Shown here: one piece after another, positions 46,456 through 54,360 of the stretch
Position numbering within the stretch: position 1 is the first letter of the stretch
Layout of the letters: each line of letters opens with the position of its first letter
Origin: an uncultured Prevotellaceae bacterium
GTDB taxonomy: Bacteria; Bacteroidota; Bacteroidia; Bacteroidales; Bacteroidaceae
NCBI GenBank assembly: GCA_900316475.1
Contig: ONDA01000010.1
Span: forward strand, 1-64,000
Length of the DNA: 64,000 nucleotides
Direction: 5' to 3'
Position numbers and translations under genes: made by a program
The notes under the pieces: generated by a model
Databases searched by the model: none
Told to the model about the DNA's origin: nothing
What the model saw: the letters and a program-made list of their open reading frames with translations, nothing else

Positions 46456-48358
46456 CATCCGCCGTTCGCTGTCTACAAAACTCGGCGTCACCATACTGTT
46501 GCTGGCTATCCCCATTTTCATAGCCTCGCTGGGTGTCATGTTCCTACAGTCTCGACACCTCGTCCGCCAGACGGCCATGGATCGCGCTGCCAGTGCGTTG
46601 AATGTGGCGATGCAGCATGTCGAACTCCATCTGAATGTCGTCGAGACGGCCACCTCTTCCAACAGTTGGATGGCGGTGACATATATGACGCCCGAGTCTT
46701 TGTCGGACATCACGCGCAGCATCATCACGCTCAACTCCCACACCAGTGGCTGTGCCATCACTATCGAGCCCAATGTGTTCCCAGAGTATGACCGCTATTT
46801 CTCTACCTGTTCTGTCCGTCAGGGCGACTCCGTCGTGACCATGCGTGATGCACCGTATGAGTATTTTAAGACGACGTGGTATCAAACCATGAAGAAACAG
46901 AATACCGCCAGCTGGATAGACCCTTATGACGGTGTCAGAGAGGGTATGCCCAACAAGAAGGATACAGTCATCTCTTATTGTAAGCCCCTGTATAAGGATG
47001 GCCGTTTCGTCGGCGTCATTTCCACCGACCTGTCGCTGCGTCTGCTCAACGATATCATTGTCAGCGAGCATCCCTATCCTCATTCCTACTTCATCATGGC
47101 CGGGACCGACGGGCACATATTCATCCATCCAGACTCTATGCAGCTGTTTACCAATACCCTCTTTAGGGATACCACGAACCTGCGGCAGAAGGACATCGCA
47201 CTCCTCGGGCGCGAGATGATTGCGGGAAACAAGGGAACGATGCGGATAAAAATCGACGGCGCCTCCTGTCTGGTCTGCTATCAGCCTGTGAAGGGTACGC
47301 CGTGGAGTCTCGCACTGATTAGTCCTGAGAGCGACATTCTCAAGGGCTACTATATTCTGGCCAACATTCTCATCCCGCTCATTCTTGTCGGACTGGTGCT
47401 CATCCTGCTGTTCTGTCAGCACACCGTCAGTCACGCCATCAGTCCGCTAAACCGGCTACTGAGCATCTCGCAGCTGATAGCTTCCGGACAATACGATATC
47501 GTCATCCCCTACGTCAAGCGGAAGGATGTCGTGGGAAGACTTCAGAACAGCTTTGCCAGAATGCAGGCGTCGCTGAAACGCCGTGTTGAGGACGTGCAGC
47601 GCGTGGCCAATGAGATAACCCTGCGCAATGAGGAACTGACGAAGGCCACTCAGCTGGCTGAGGAGGCCGACCGCCAGAAGACGGCTTTCATCCAAAACAT
47701 GACGCACCAGATACGCACGCCGCTGAACATCATCAAAGGTTTTGCCCAGGTGCTGAGTGACAATAACGAACTGCTGCCCGAGGAGGAGAAGGCGAGCATC
47801 TGTAGCATGATAGACTACAACGCCAGGACGTTAGACCGCATGGTACTGATGCTGTTCGACAGTTCTGATACGGGCTTTTCCGAGGAGCTGAACTGCCGCC
47901 TGAACGAGACGGTGTCGTGCAATGAGATAGCCCGTGAGGCCATTTCCAGTTTGAAGGCCTTTTTCCCCGATTTGTCAATAGCGTTTCAGACCGAGGTGTC
48001 CGACAGCCTGTCTATCCTTGCAAACCATCTCAGCGCTGTGCGTATCCTGCGCGAACTGCTGTTCAATGCGGCCAAGTACTCCGACAAGGAGCACGTGAAA
48101 CTGTGTGTGACAGAGACGAAGAACAGGGTGGTCTTCGTCGTCGAGGACAAGGGACCGGGCATTGACACCAACTTCGCCGACAGCATGTATAAATCATTCG
48201 TCAAGGTCAACGACCTGTCGGAGGGACTCGGTCTGGGACTGCCGCTGACCAAGCGCCACGCCCTGAACCTCGGTGGCGACCTGGAACTCGATACCGACTA
48301 TCACGACGGCTGCCGCTTCATCGTCTGGCTACCCAAGGAAAAATCAGCATCTACATAA
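46445..48358 (+). CDS. dCache-HAMP sensor histidine kinase
   Basis: The protein has 637 residues. Two membrane helices ([37 protein letters not shown]) flank a double-Cache sensor ([33 protein letters not shown]). HAMP is followed by a coiled coil and HisKA with [20 protein letters not shown]. The ATPase has N box [10 protein letters not shown]1 VEDKGPGID and G2 EGLGLGLPL. No receiver domain. The residue after His in the H box is Gln where Glu is most common. It is co-transcribed with the partner upstream and 8 bp ahead of menB. The stimulus and response regulator are unknown. Confidence 0.92.
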   Translation: MRISIRRSLSTKLGVTILLLAIPIFIASLGVMFLQSRHLVRQTAMDRAASALNVAMQHVELHLNVVETATSSNSWMAVTYMTPESLSDITRSIITLNSHTSGCAITIEPNVFPEYDRYFSTCSVRQGDSVVTMRDAPYEYFKTTWYQTMKKQNTASWIDPYDGVREGMPNKKDTVISYCKPLYKDGRFVGVISTDLSLRLLNDIIVSEHPYPHSYFIMAGTDGHIFIHPDSMQLFTNTLFRDTTNLRQKDIALLGREMIAGNKGTMRIKIDGASCLVCYQPVKGTPWSLALISPESDILKGYYILANILIPLILVGLVLILLFCQHTVSHAISPLNRLLSISQLIASGQYDIVIPYVKRKDVVGRLQNSFARMQASLKRRVEDVQRVANEITLRNEELTKATQLAEEADRQKTAFIQNMTHQIRTPLNIIKGFAQVLSDNNELLPEEEKASICSMIDYNARTLDRMVLMLFDSSDTGFSEELNCRLNETVSCNEIAREAISSLKAFFPDLSIAFQTEVSDSLSILANHLSAVRILRELLFNAAKYSDKEHVKLCVTETKNRVVFVVEDKGPGIDTNFADSMYKSFVKVNDLSEGLGLGLPLTKRHALNLGGDLELDTDYHDGCRFIVWLPKEKSAST

Positions 48359-48365
48359 CTTCACT

Positions 48366-49223
48366 ATGGAAACAAGAGAATGGAAAGAGATTCGGAAGTA
48401 TCAAGAGATACGTTTCGAAGCCTATAACGGCATCGCAAAGATTACCATCGACCGCGCGCGCTACCGCAACGCCTTCACCCCACGGACGACGCTGGAACTG
48501 AGTCAGGCTTTCGCCCTCTGCCGCGAGATGCAGGACATCCGCGTCGTGCTGCTCACCGGCGCCATGTCGGAGGTACCTGAGGGAAAGCGCTTGGAGGACG
48601 TGAAGCACGCCTTCTGCTCGGGGGGCGACATGCACGTCAAGGGGCGTGGCGGCTATATCGACGACGAGGGGGTACCGCGTCTCAGCGTGCTCGACGTGCA
48701 GATGCAGATACGCCGTCTGCCGAAGCCCGTCATCGCCATGGTCAACGGCTATGCCATCGGCGGCGGCCATGTGTTACACCTGGTCTGCGACCTGACGATA
48801 GCGTCCGAGAATGCTATCTTCGGACAGACGGGGCCGAAGGTGGGCTCCTTCGATGCCGGTTTCGGCTCTTCTTACCTGGCGCGCATTGTCGGCCAGAAGA
48901 AGGCGCGCGAGATATGGTTCCTCTGCCGGCAGTATTCGGCACAGGAGGCTCTCGACATGGGACTTGTCAACAAGGTCGTGCCATTAGCTGAACTGGAGGA
49001 CGAGTGTGTGCGCTGGGCGGAGAAGATGATGGAGCGCTCACCCATCGCCCTGCGCATGATCAAGGCGGGCCTCAATGCCGAGCTCGACGGTCAGGCGGGT
49101 ATCCAGCAGCTTGCCGGCGACGCCACCATGCTCTACTACTTCCTCGACGAGGCACAGGAGGGCGGCAAAGCGTTCTTGGAGAAGCGTAAGCCCGATTTTG
49201 AACAATATCCCAAGATTCCTTGA
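48366..49223 (+). CDS. menB: 1,4-dihydroxy-2-naphthoyl-CoA synthase
   Basis: The protein has 285 residues and is of the crotonase fold. It shows [40 protein letters not shown], the oxyanion-hole region [39 protein letters not shown] and the MenB-specific C-terminus ([20 protein letters not shown]). It cyclises o-succinylbenzoyl-CoA. The start at 48366 gives the normal [18 protein letters not shown] head; the longer frame lies inside the kinase gene. It follows that gene by 7 bp, an unusual setting for a men gene. Confidence 0.96.
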   Translation: METREWKEIRKYQEIRFEAYNGIAKITIDRARYRNAFTPRTTLELSQAFALCREMQDIRVVLLTGAMSEVPEGKRLEDVKHAFCSGGDMHVKGRGGYIDDEGVPRLSVLDVQMQIRRLPKPVIAMVNGYAIGGGHVLHLVCDLTIASENAIFGQTGPKVGSFDAGFGSSYLARIVGQKKAREIWFLCRQYSAQEALDMGLVNKVVPLAELEDECVRWAEKMMERSPIALRMIKAGLNAELDGQAGIQQLAGDATMLYYFLDEAQEGGKAFLEKRKPDFEQYPKIP

Positions 49224-49391
49224 GACAGGAGTACTTTTTTTGACAGGAGTACAGGAGTACTTTTTTTGACAGGAGTACAGGAGTACTTTTTTGACAGGAG
49301 TACAGGAGTACTTTTTTTGACAGGAGTACAGGAGTACTTTTTTGACAGGAGTACAGGAGTACTTTCCTTGACAGGAGTACAAGAGTACTTT
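49224..49391. repeat. Seven-unit GACAGGAGTACAGGAGTACTTTTTTT tandem repeat
   Basis: Seven GACAGGAGTAC copies, about 26 bp apart and separated by T6-7 tracts, begin one base after the menB stop. The repeat ends at the -33 box of the menC fragment. T-tract length varies between units (6 or 7), the pattern expected of slippage. Confidence 0.9.
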
Positions 49392-49420
49392 TGTAAATTG
49401 AAAAATATAGTTTATCTTTG
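49390..49420 (+). promoter_or_regulatory. Promoter of the menC remnant
   Basis: TTTG (49390-49393) and TATCTTTG (49413-49420) are exactly 19 nt apart, a full-consensus arrangement although the gene behind it is broken. Confidence 0.75.
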
Positions 49421-49446
49421 CGTATAAAATAGAGAAACAATCAGAC

Positions 49447-49623
49447 ATGAAAATAGATATTGAGGAGCGCGTGCTCCATTTCAAGCAGCCGGCGGGAACG
49501 AGCCGTGGCGTGTATACCGAAAGGAAAATATGGTTGGTAACGGCGACTGACGGCGATGCCGTCGGAGTAGGGGAGTGTGCGCCGCTGCCCGACTTGGCCC
49601 GCTTCATAAAGTCCGAAGAGTAA
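49447..49623 (+). pseudogene. menC: Truncated o-succinylbenzoate synthase gene (first 58 codons)
   Basis: The frame starts MKIDIEERVLHFKQPAGTSR, continues GVYTERKIWLV and GVGECAPLPDL and ends ARFIKSEE-stop. This is the N-terminal capping domain of MenC (LHFKQPAGTSRGVY and GIGECAPLPDLS are characteristic). The whole TIM-barrel with the catalytic Lys and metal ligands is absent, so it cannot be active. The break coincides with the start of the helicase and polysaccharide region on the other strand. A complete menC would have to exist elsewhere if menaquinone is made. Confidence 0.82.
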
Positions 49624-49626
49624 CCT

Positions 49627-49690
49627 CCAGAAACAGCGAGAGCCGGGATAGCATCATCACTATCTCGGCTCTCGCTCTCTGGCTTTTCTT
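49627..49690 (+). terminator. Terminator after the menC remnant
   Basis: A 17-bp stem pairs 49635-49651 (AGCGAGAGCCGGGATAG) with 49660-49676 (one G-T pair) around an 8-nt loop. It is extended outside by CCAGA/TCTGG and followed by CTTTTCTTTT. Confidence 0.8.
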
Positions 49691-49701
49691 TTATCCGCAT
49701 G

Positions 49702-51867
49702 TCATCGCCTGTCCGGGAAGCCTTCTTCCCCGGTATAGGCATTCGTCAGGGATGTGCGTGACCAAAGCGGAAACTTATGGTTGTCCTCATTCGGCACTGT
49801 CCAGCGTCGGTCAACGAAGTTCCCCAAAGTGTCTATGATGGTCACGCTGGGCTGGTCTCTCAATTCCGTCCGCACGTAGAAGTAGTTATACCCGTATGAC
49901 AGAATTCTCTGGGGAATATAGTCTTTATTCTTAGCGTTCCCTCTCTTTGAAATCAGCCAGTCATTCATCCAGACTATCTTATTGTTGTAGAAGATGTCGC
50001 GTTTCTTTGTCGGTTTAATCAGTTCCGGATATTTCCGCAGCACATACCCGCCCGTCAGTCTGGTCATCTCCACACCGCCAAGGCTTACAAACTGAGGTTT
50101 CTCATGGTAGTAGGTGTTGTATCTCTTGTCCCACCAGAGCATTTCGCCGTTGATGTCCTGTCCTCTGAGCAGCGACTCGCCTTCCCATTCCAGGTTTCCG
50201 TACATCGACAGGCGCAGGTCTCGACCGTCCTTGTCGATGATGGTCACGCGGTTCTTATACACCAGATACGGATAGGTGCAGTAGGCGAAATAGCCGTCAT
50301 CTGCCCTCCTGACCTGTTGGAACAGAGGCTTATGGATGATTCTTCCGTCCTGTGCTATACCATATAGTCCGTCCTGCATGAAGATTTCCAACCCCCGGTG
50401 TTCCTCGTCCTTTCGCTTGATATTCACCATGTGGGTATTTATCAGTTCCTTCTCAAAGCCTTCACCCCTCACATACAGCAGACACTCACGACCCATGCCG
50501 GCCTTGCCCGCCAGTTGTCCTGTGAACATCAACCGCCAGTTCCAATCCTCCGTCGGCAGTCCGAAAGCCTGATACATTCCCACATGGTCGAGAATCACCA
50601 CCTTGTCCTTGCCTTCAGCGATACGCATACCGCGCCCTACCTGCTGCAGGTACTTGCTCAGCGAAAGGGTAGGACGGGCCAGTTGTATAAACTCCACCTC
50701 TGGAAAATCTGCGCCTTCGGAGAGGATGTCCACATTCACCACCACATCAATCAGTCCGTCCCTGTATTCCTGCACCAGCCGGTCACGCTCTGCCGTAGGA
50801 GTCTTGGCCTCTATCCAGCAGCAGTTAACCCGCTGCTTCTGATAGTATTCCGTGATATGCCGTGCATGGTTACGGTCGATGGCATACACGATGCCCTTCT
50901 TTCCGTTCACAAATTTCTTGTATGCCTGATACAGGTTCTCTATCGACTCCTCGCAGTCCATCACCAGTGCCATCTCCTTCGTCTGGTAGTCACCGTCAAC
51001 ACCGCGCTTCTTCAGTCCGGCCACCTGTTTCAAGATTGGATTATCAGGCTCTGCCGTCATATATTCAAAGTCGCTGAGCCATCCCATCTTGATAAATTCC
51101 TGTATCGTGTGACTCTGTATCAGCGTCTGGAACAAGTCTAAGAAGCCATCATTGTTCAGTCTGCACGGTGTCGCCGTCAGTCCTAAGAACTTCGCCTGCG
51201 GCCACCGCTCCCACAGCATCCTGTACGTCTTCGCCAGTGCATGGTGTGCCTCGTCTATAATCACCAACGACGGCTCAAACTCCCCTCCCATTTTAGGGGA
51301 GGGGCCAGGGGTGGGGTCTGCTCCTCTCGACAACTTCTGAATACTCTCCACCACGATATGGTTCTTCTTCATGTCAATCCCGAAGTACCCGACCGTCCCC
51401 CGAATCTGGTCTAACAGTTCCCGCCTATGCGCCACAATCAGTATACCATCAGACTTCTTCCTTCTTACATCAGACATCTTACGTCTAATGACTTCCGCCA
51501 TCAGTACTGTCTTCCCTGTCCCTGTTGGCATCTGCACCATCACGCTCCTGTACTTTGTCCACGCCTCTTCCAGTCTGTCAATCATCTCCTGTTGGTAGTT
51601 CCTGAGGGCATCATTCTTCATGATTTCCGCATCTACCTCTTCCCACTGGTTCACGCGTTTCAGCTTATCACCTTTTGCCAACAGCCGCTTGAACGCCGCC
51701 ACCCTTTCAGGCTTCAGTTCCCCCTTGTTCATCAGTTTACGCTGGTGCTTCATCCAGTTCAGCATCAAGTGGTCTTCTACACGATGTTTCGACGGATTCC
51801 TGTGGTAGGTATCCATATACTCTGCCACCTCCTTATAGTTCTTTCTCCACTTCTCTTCCTGCGTCAT
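49702..51867 (-). CDS. DEAD/DEAH-box helicase of the type III restriction-subunit-like family, with two inserts
   Basis: The protein has 721 residues. A helicase-associated N-terminal part (NYKEVAEYMDTYHRNPSKHR) is followed by motif I MPTGTGKT, motif II IIDEAHHA, motif III GLTATP, motif V-like DILSEGADFPEV and motif VI YLQQVGRGMRIAEG. The C-terminal 250 residues contain repeated GNLEWEGE/YYHEKPQF-like beta units of unknown function. Two low-complexity inserts keep the frame: KMSDVRRKKSDG after motif I (51447-51491) and ADPTPGPSPKMGGEFEP ahead of motif II (51279-51320). No nuclease or methylase gene is adjacent. A defence or repair role is possible but not shown. Confidence 0.88.
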   Translation of the reverse strand: MTQEEKWRKNYKEVAEYMDTYHRNPSKHRVEDHLMLNWMKHQRKLMNKGELKPERVAAFKRLLAKGDKLKRVNQWEEVDAEIMKNDALRNYQQEMIDRLEEAWTKYRSVMVQMPTGTGKTVLMAEVIRRKMSDVRRKKSDGILIVAHRRELLDQIRGTVGYFGIDMKKNHIVVESIQKLSRGADPTPGPSPKMGGEFEPSLVIIDEAHHALAKTYRMLWERWPQAKFLGLTATPCRLNNDGFLDLFQTLIQSHTIQEFIKMGWLSDFEYMTAEPDNPILKQVAGLKKRGVDGDYQTKEMALVMDCEESIENLYQAYKKFVNGKKGIVYAIDRNHARHITEYYQKQRVNCCWIEAKTPTAERDRLVQEYRDGLIDVVVNVDILSEGADFPEVEFIQLARPTLSLSKYLQQVGRGMRIAEGKDKVVILDHVGMYQAFGLPTEDWNWRLMFTGQLAGKAGMGRECLLYVRGEGFEKELINTHMVNIKRKDEEHRGLEIFMQDGLYGIAQDGRIIHKPLFQQVRRADDGYFAYCTYPYLVYKNRVTIIDKDGRDLRLSMYGNLEWEGESLLRGQDINGEMLWWDKRYNTYYHEKPQFVSLGGVEMTRLTGGYVLRKYPELIKPTKKRDIFYNNKIVWMNDWLISKRGNAKNKDYIPQRILSYGYNYFYVRTELRDQPSVTIIDTLGNFVDRRWTVPNEDNHKFPLWSRTSLTNAYTGEEGFPDRR

Positions 51868-51871
51868 CTTT

Positions 51872-51879
51872 CACCTCCT
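51872..51879 (-). promoter_or_regulatory. Perfect Shine-Dalgarno of the helicase gene
   Basis: AGGAGGTG lies 4 nt before the ATG on the minus strand. Such strong ribosome-binding sites are unusual in Bacteroidota and may reflect transfer from another lineage. Confidence 0.7.
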
Positions 51880-51926
51880 ATCATCACTTTTTTCTTTATT
51901 TTCATGAATAATCCAAAACTTTTTCT

Positions 51927-51934
51927 TAACTTTG
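51927..51934 (+). promoter_or_regulatory. -7 element of the antitoxin-like gene
   Basis: TAACTTTG, 27 bp before the start codon; no clear -33 box. Confidence 0.5.
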
Positions 51935-51961
51935 CACCAGATTTTTAAACTAATTCAAAAA

Positions 51962-52192
51962 ATGATAGCTTCAACATCACCAAACACGGCAGAAATCAGC
52001 ACCGTTGATGCCCTTTGGGTTCTTATCCAAAACCAGACCAAGGCAGTACGCAAAGCACTCACCCAGCGTCTGATTGCCGAGCAGGACAAAACCAAGGTCC
52101 AGCAGAGGATGGTCAAGGAAAGCCTTGAACGAGCTTTTGACGAACTTCATGCTGGGAAGGTACATCACGATGCACGTAATCTCTTCAAGTAA
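51962..52192 (+). CDS. Antitoxin-like protein paired with a broken RelE-type toxin
   Basis: The protein has 76 residues. The start MIASTSPNTAEISTVDALWV, then LIQNQTKAVRKALTQRL, resembles small Bacteroidota antitoxins that precede RelE/ParE-like toxins; a helical C-terminus (VKESLERAFDELHAGKVHHD) would wrap the toxin. It is followed after 5 bp by a toxin gene that is interrupted by deletion. The ATG at 51962 was chosen because an upstream in-frame ATG overlaps the -7 element. Confidence 0.65.
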   Translation: MIASTSPNTAEISTVDALWVLIQNQTKAVRKALTQRLIAEQDKTKVQQRMVKESLERAFDELHAGKVHHDARNLFK

Positions 52193-52197
52193 CAGAT

Positions 52198-52462
52198 ATG
52201 AAAGTTTCATTCGATTACCTTGACGAGTTCTTACGCGGAGCAAAGACTTTGCGTAAGAAATACCCTTCCTTTGAGAATGACTACCAGACCTTCCTTGATG
52301 AACTTGAAGCCAATCCCTACAGTGGAGAGCCTTTAGGCCATCACACCTATAAGAACAGAATGGCAATCATTGATGACCATCTACGATAAATCAGACATCT
52401 CCAATGTTGCTGATGCTTACATCCGTAGCCTTGTTCAGCAGATAGAAAGTCCACAAAAGTAA
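52198..52462 (+). pseudogene. RelE/ParE-type toxin gene with internal frame-shifting deletion
   Basis: The head MKVSFDYLDEFLRGAKTLRK...NPYSGEPLGHHTYKNRMAI is a normal toxin start. At about 52373 the reading shifts by one to MTIYDKSDISNVADAYIRSL ending VQQIESPQK, the normal toxin end. The segment that should join them (the central beta strands with the RVITY-type stretch) is missing, about 25-30 residues. The first frame closes with IIDDHLR at 52389. The toxin is very probably inactive while its antitoxin remains open. Confidence 0.75.
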
Positions 52463-52483
52463 CTTAACCGATAATCATACTCT

Positions 52484-52663
52484 TCATTTCAGTCCAAGTT
52501 CCTTTTTGACAGTCTTTAGCGCAGCCTCTATTTCTTCAATAGAATACACACCGCCAAGCATCCGCTGAACATACTTGGCATCAACACATCCAAAGTCCAT
52601 AGAACAAGAACGTGCTTCGTTTTCCATAAGGGTTCTAACTATTTCAACTAATTCTGTATTCAT
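52484..52663 (-). CDS. Small protein of unknown function (59 aa)
   Basis: The sequence starts MNTELVEIVRTLMENEARSC and ends YSIEEIEAALKTVKKELGLK, a compact helical protein without signal peptide or recognised family. An in-frame ATG at 52702, preceded by AAAGAGA, would add 13 residues. It is the last gene of the polysaccharide cluster, directly after the cupin gene, and may be an unrelated addition. Confidence 0.5.
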   Translation of the reverse strand: MNTELVEIVRTLMENEARSCSMDFGCVDAKYVQRMLGGVYSIEEIEAALKTVKKELGLK

Positions 52664-52707
52664 AGCTATTCGTATTTTATGATTCAATTTCTTCCACGTC
52701 ATTCTCT

Positions 52708-53103
52708 TTACTGTAAGATGTCAACATCCGACAGCGGCTCATAAGTACCATTTTTCATTTCCAGAATTACTGTACCCGATTCCAGAGCCCTCACCGTATG
52801 CCATTGTCCTGCCGGAATATTCAAGGCTACGACTGGTCCGTTGGGAGAGAGTTCTATGCGCTCAGTGCAGGTTCTCTCTAGGTCATCATAGAATTCTTCA
52901 ACCAATCTTCCTCGCAGACATACCACTGTCTCAGAAGACTTTTGGTGCCTATGAATTGGTAGCGGACTTCCCGGCTCAATAGCATTAAGCATCCGCTGAG
53001 AATCGTCATTCTCATCATTCCGCAAATCAAGGTTCATCCGCAATCGAGGGCTGGCTTTTGCCTCCTCGGTCAGTTTATCCAATAATGCTTGTGTAATCTT
53101 CAT
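52708..53103 (-). CDS. WbuC-family cupin metalloprotein
   Basis: The protein has 131 residues. The cupin core is visible: IEPGSPLPIHRHQKSSETVV (metal ligands His-x-His and Glu), LRGRLVEEFYDD and NIPAGQWHTVRALESGTVIL. WbuC-like proteins are encoded in O-antigen and capsule clusters in many bacteria; their reaction is not established. The position next to a PIG-L deacetylase, sugar transferase and glycosyltransferases fits that setting. Confidence 0.85.
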   Translation of the reverse strand: MKITQALLDKLTEEAKASPRLRMNLDLRNDENDDSQRMLNAIEPGSPLPIHRHQKSSETVVCLRGRLVEEFYDDLERTCTERIELSPNGPVVALNIPAGQWHTVRALESGTVILEMKNGTYEPLSDVDILQ

Positions 53104-53209
53104 CGTTGTTTGTAAATAAATGGGCTGCTAACTATTCCTGTTCCTTCCCCACTGAGGCCAGAACAGATACGAGCAAAATGTCCATATAGCTTTAATAAAA
53201 CCTCTCATA

Positions 53210-53887
53210 TTAATACGCTCTCAATACTACTTCAAATGCTTCCGCATAGTTCACTCCCCACTGACTACCTCGCACAGCTGCTAATCCTGTGATATACTCT
53301 GCAGACCGCGGATGCGGATAGGGACGCATCACACCGCGATACATGCCCAAAGCCTTTATCTTGGCATCAACACCTTCCTTACCAACTTCTACATAGTTGT
53401 TTGGGTTAAACGTCTGCATGGCATTGTTAATCTTCCACTCCGAACATGAAGGTACTTCCATATACCAGAACTCCTTCACACGTTTCACCTCCGGCCTGCG
53501 CTGGAACAGACGTATCGCCTCCTGGCACGCCATCGATGTCTGCAGATGGTCGTTGTTCGTATCTGCAGGATGATGCGTGATGATAATGTCTGGCTCACTC
53601 TCCTTGATGGCCGATTCGATAAACTGCACCAGCTGCAGATGCGGCACCGTGTTCATCTCGATGTTCGGGAACGTCCCTTCATACTCCTTGTTCACCCCGA
53701 TATATTTCAATGCTGCATGCGTATCATCATCCAGCTCCTTGTCATCTGGACGGAACGCACGCGCCTTCGCCTCCGTGCACATGATACACACATCCACCTG
53801 GTCACCGTTGTGTGCCCATTTCCATATCGATGCTCCTGCACCCAGCACCTCGTCATCCGGGTGCGCCACTACGATTAAGTATTTCAT
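53210..53887 (-). CDS. PIG-L family N-acetylglucosaminyl deacetylase-like protein
   Basis: The protein has 225 residues. It begins MKYLIVVAHPDDEVLGAGAS with the AHPDDE zinc-site motif; the third ligand is in ITHHPADTNNDHLQ. These zinc enzymes remove N-acetyl groups from GlcNAc-containing lipids or sugars. In a surface polysaccharide cluster it would modify a sugar intermediate. It lies between GNAT acetyltransferase and WbuC genes, so acetyl removal and addition may act on the same amino sugar (inference). Confidence 0.88.
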   Translation of the reverse strand: MKYLIVVAHPDDEVLGAGASIWKWAHNGDQVDVCIMCTEAKARAFRPDDKELDDDTHAALKYIGVNKEYEGTFPNIEMNTVPHLQLVQFIESAIKESEPDIIITHHPADTNNDHLQTSMACQEAIRLFQRRPEVKRVKEFWYMEVPSCSEWKINNAMQTFNPNNYVEVGKEGVDAKIKALGMYRGVMRPYPHPRSAEYITGLAAVRGSQWGVNYAEAFEVVLRAY

Positions 53888-53908
53888 ATTCTTGATTATT
53901 ATCTATTA

Positions 53909-54334
53909 TTAGATTGTAAGAATCCTCTTATAACAATTCGTCTCATACCGCTCAAATCCCAGCTCCTGATACAGCTGGTTGGCCGCCACCCGAGCGGGAT
54001 TAGATGTCAACTGTATATGATGCACATTCATCTTCTTTGCCGCCTCAATCATAGCCGTCATCAACTCCTTTCCGTATCCACGGCCACGGCATTTAGAGCT
54101 GACAACCACAGATTCAATATCAGCAATGGTAAACTCCAGCGTATGTTTGATGCAAAACGTTCCTGTAGCCACGATGTGCCCTTCATCCCTAATCACATAC
54201 ACGTGAACATTTGCATCATTCAAGGCATTGTTCAAAAGCTCCTCGTTACAGAAACTTGTAGCAGATAACTCATGCATCAGAGCATCAAGGTCAGCCAAAT
54301 CTTGAGATGTATATGAACTTAACCCTTCTACCAT
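53909..54334 (-). CDS. GNAT family N-acetyltransferase
   Basis: The protein has 141 residues from the ATG at 54334 (MVEGLSSYTSQDLADLDALM); a GTG or ATG seven codons upstream is also possible. The acetyl-CoA motif A is IESVVVSSKCRGRGYGKELM, followed by HHIQLTSNPARVAANQLYQE and LGFERYETNCYKR. The acceptor is unknown. It sits between the nucleotidyltransferase-like and PIG-L genes, 21 bp from the latter. Confidence 0.85.
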   Translation of the reverse strand: MVEGLSSYTSQDLADLDALMHELSATSFCNEELLNNALNDANVHVYVIRDEGHIVATGTFCIKHTLEFTIADIESVVVSSKCRGRGYGKELMTAMIEAAKKMNVHHIQLTSNPARVAANQLYQELGFERYETNCYKRILTI

Positions 54335-54360
54335 TTTACAGCATCTAACTCTCAACTACC

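Noticed and set aside
49224..49391. Regular repeats that might suggest a CRISPR array
   Set aside because: The spacing sequence is a T tract, not unique spacers, and there are no cas genes.
53104..53209. Possible small gene between WbuC and PIG-L
   Set aside because: WQGRNR-like words (GAACAGGAATAGTTAGC) give only a short frame without start context.
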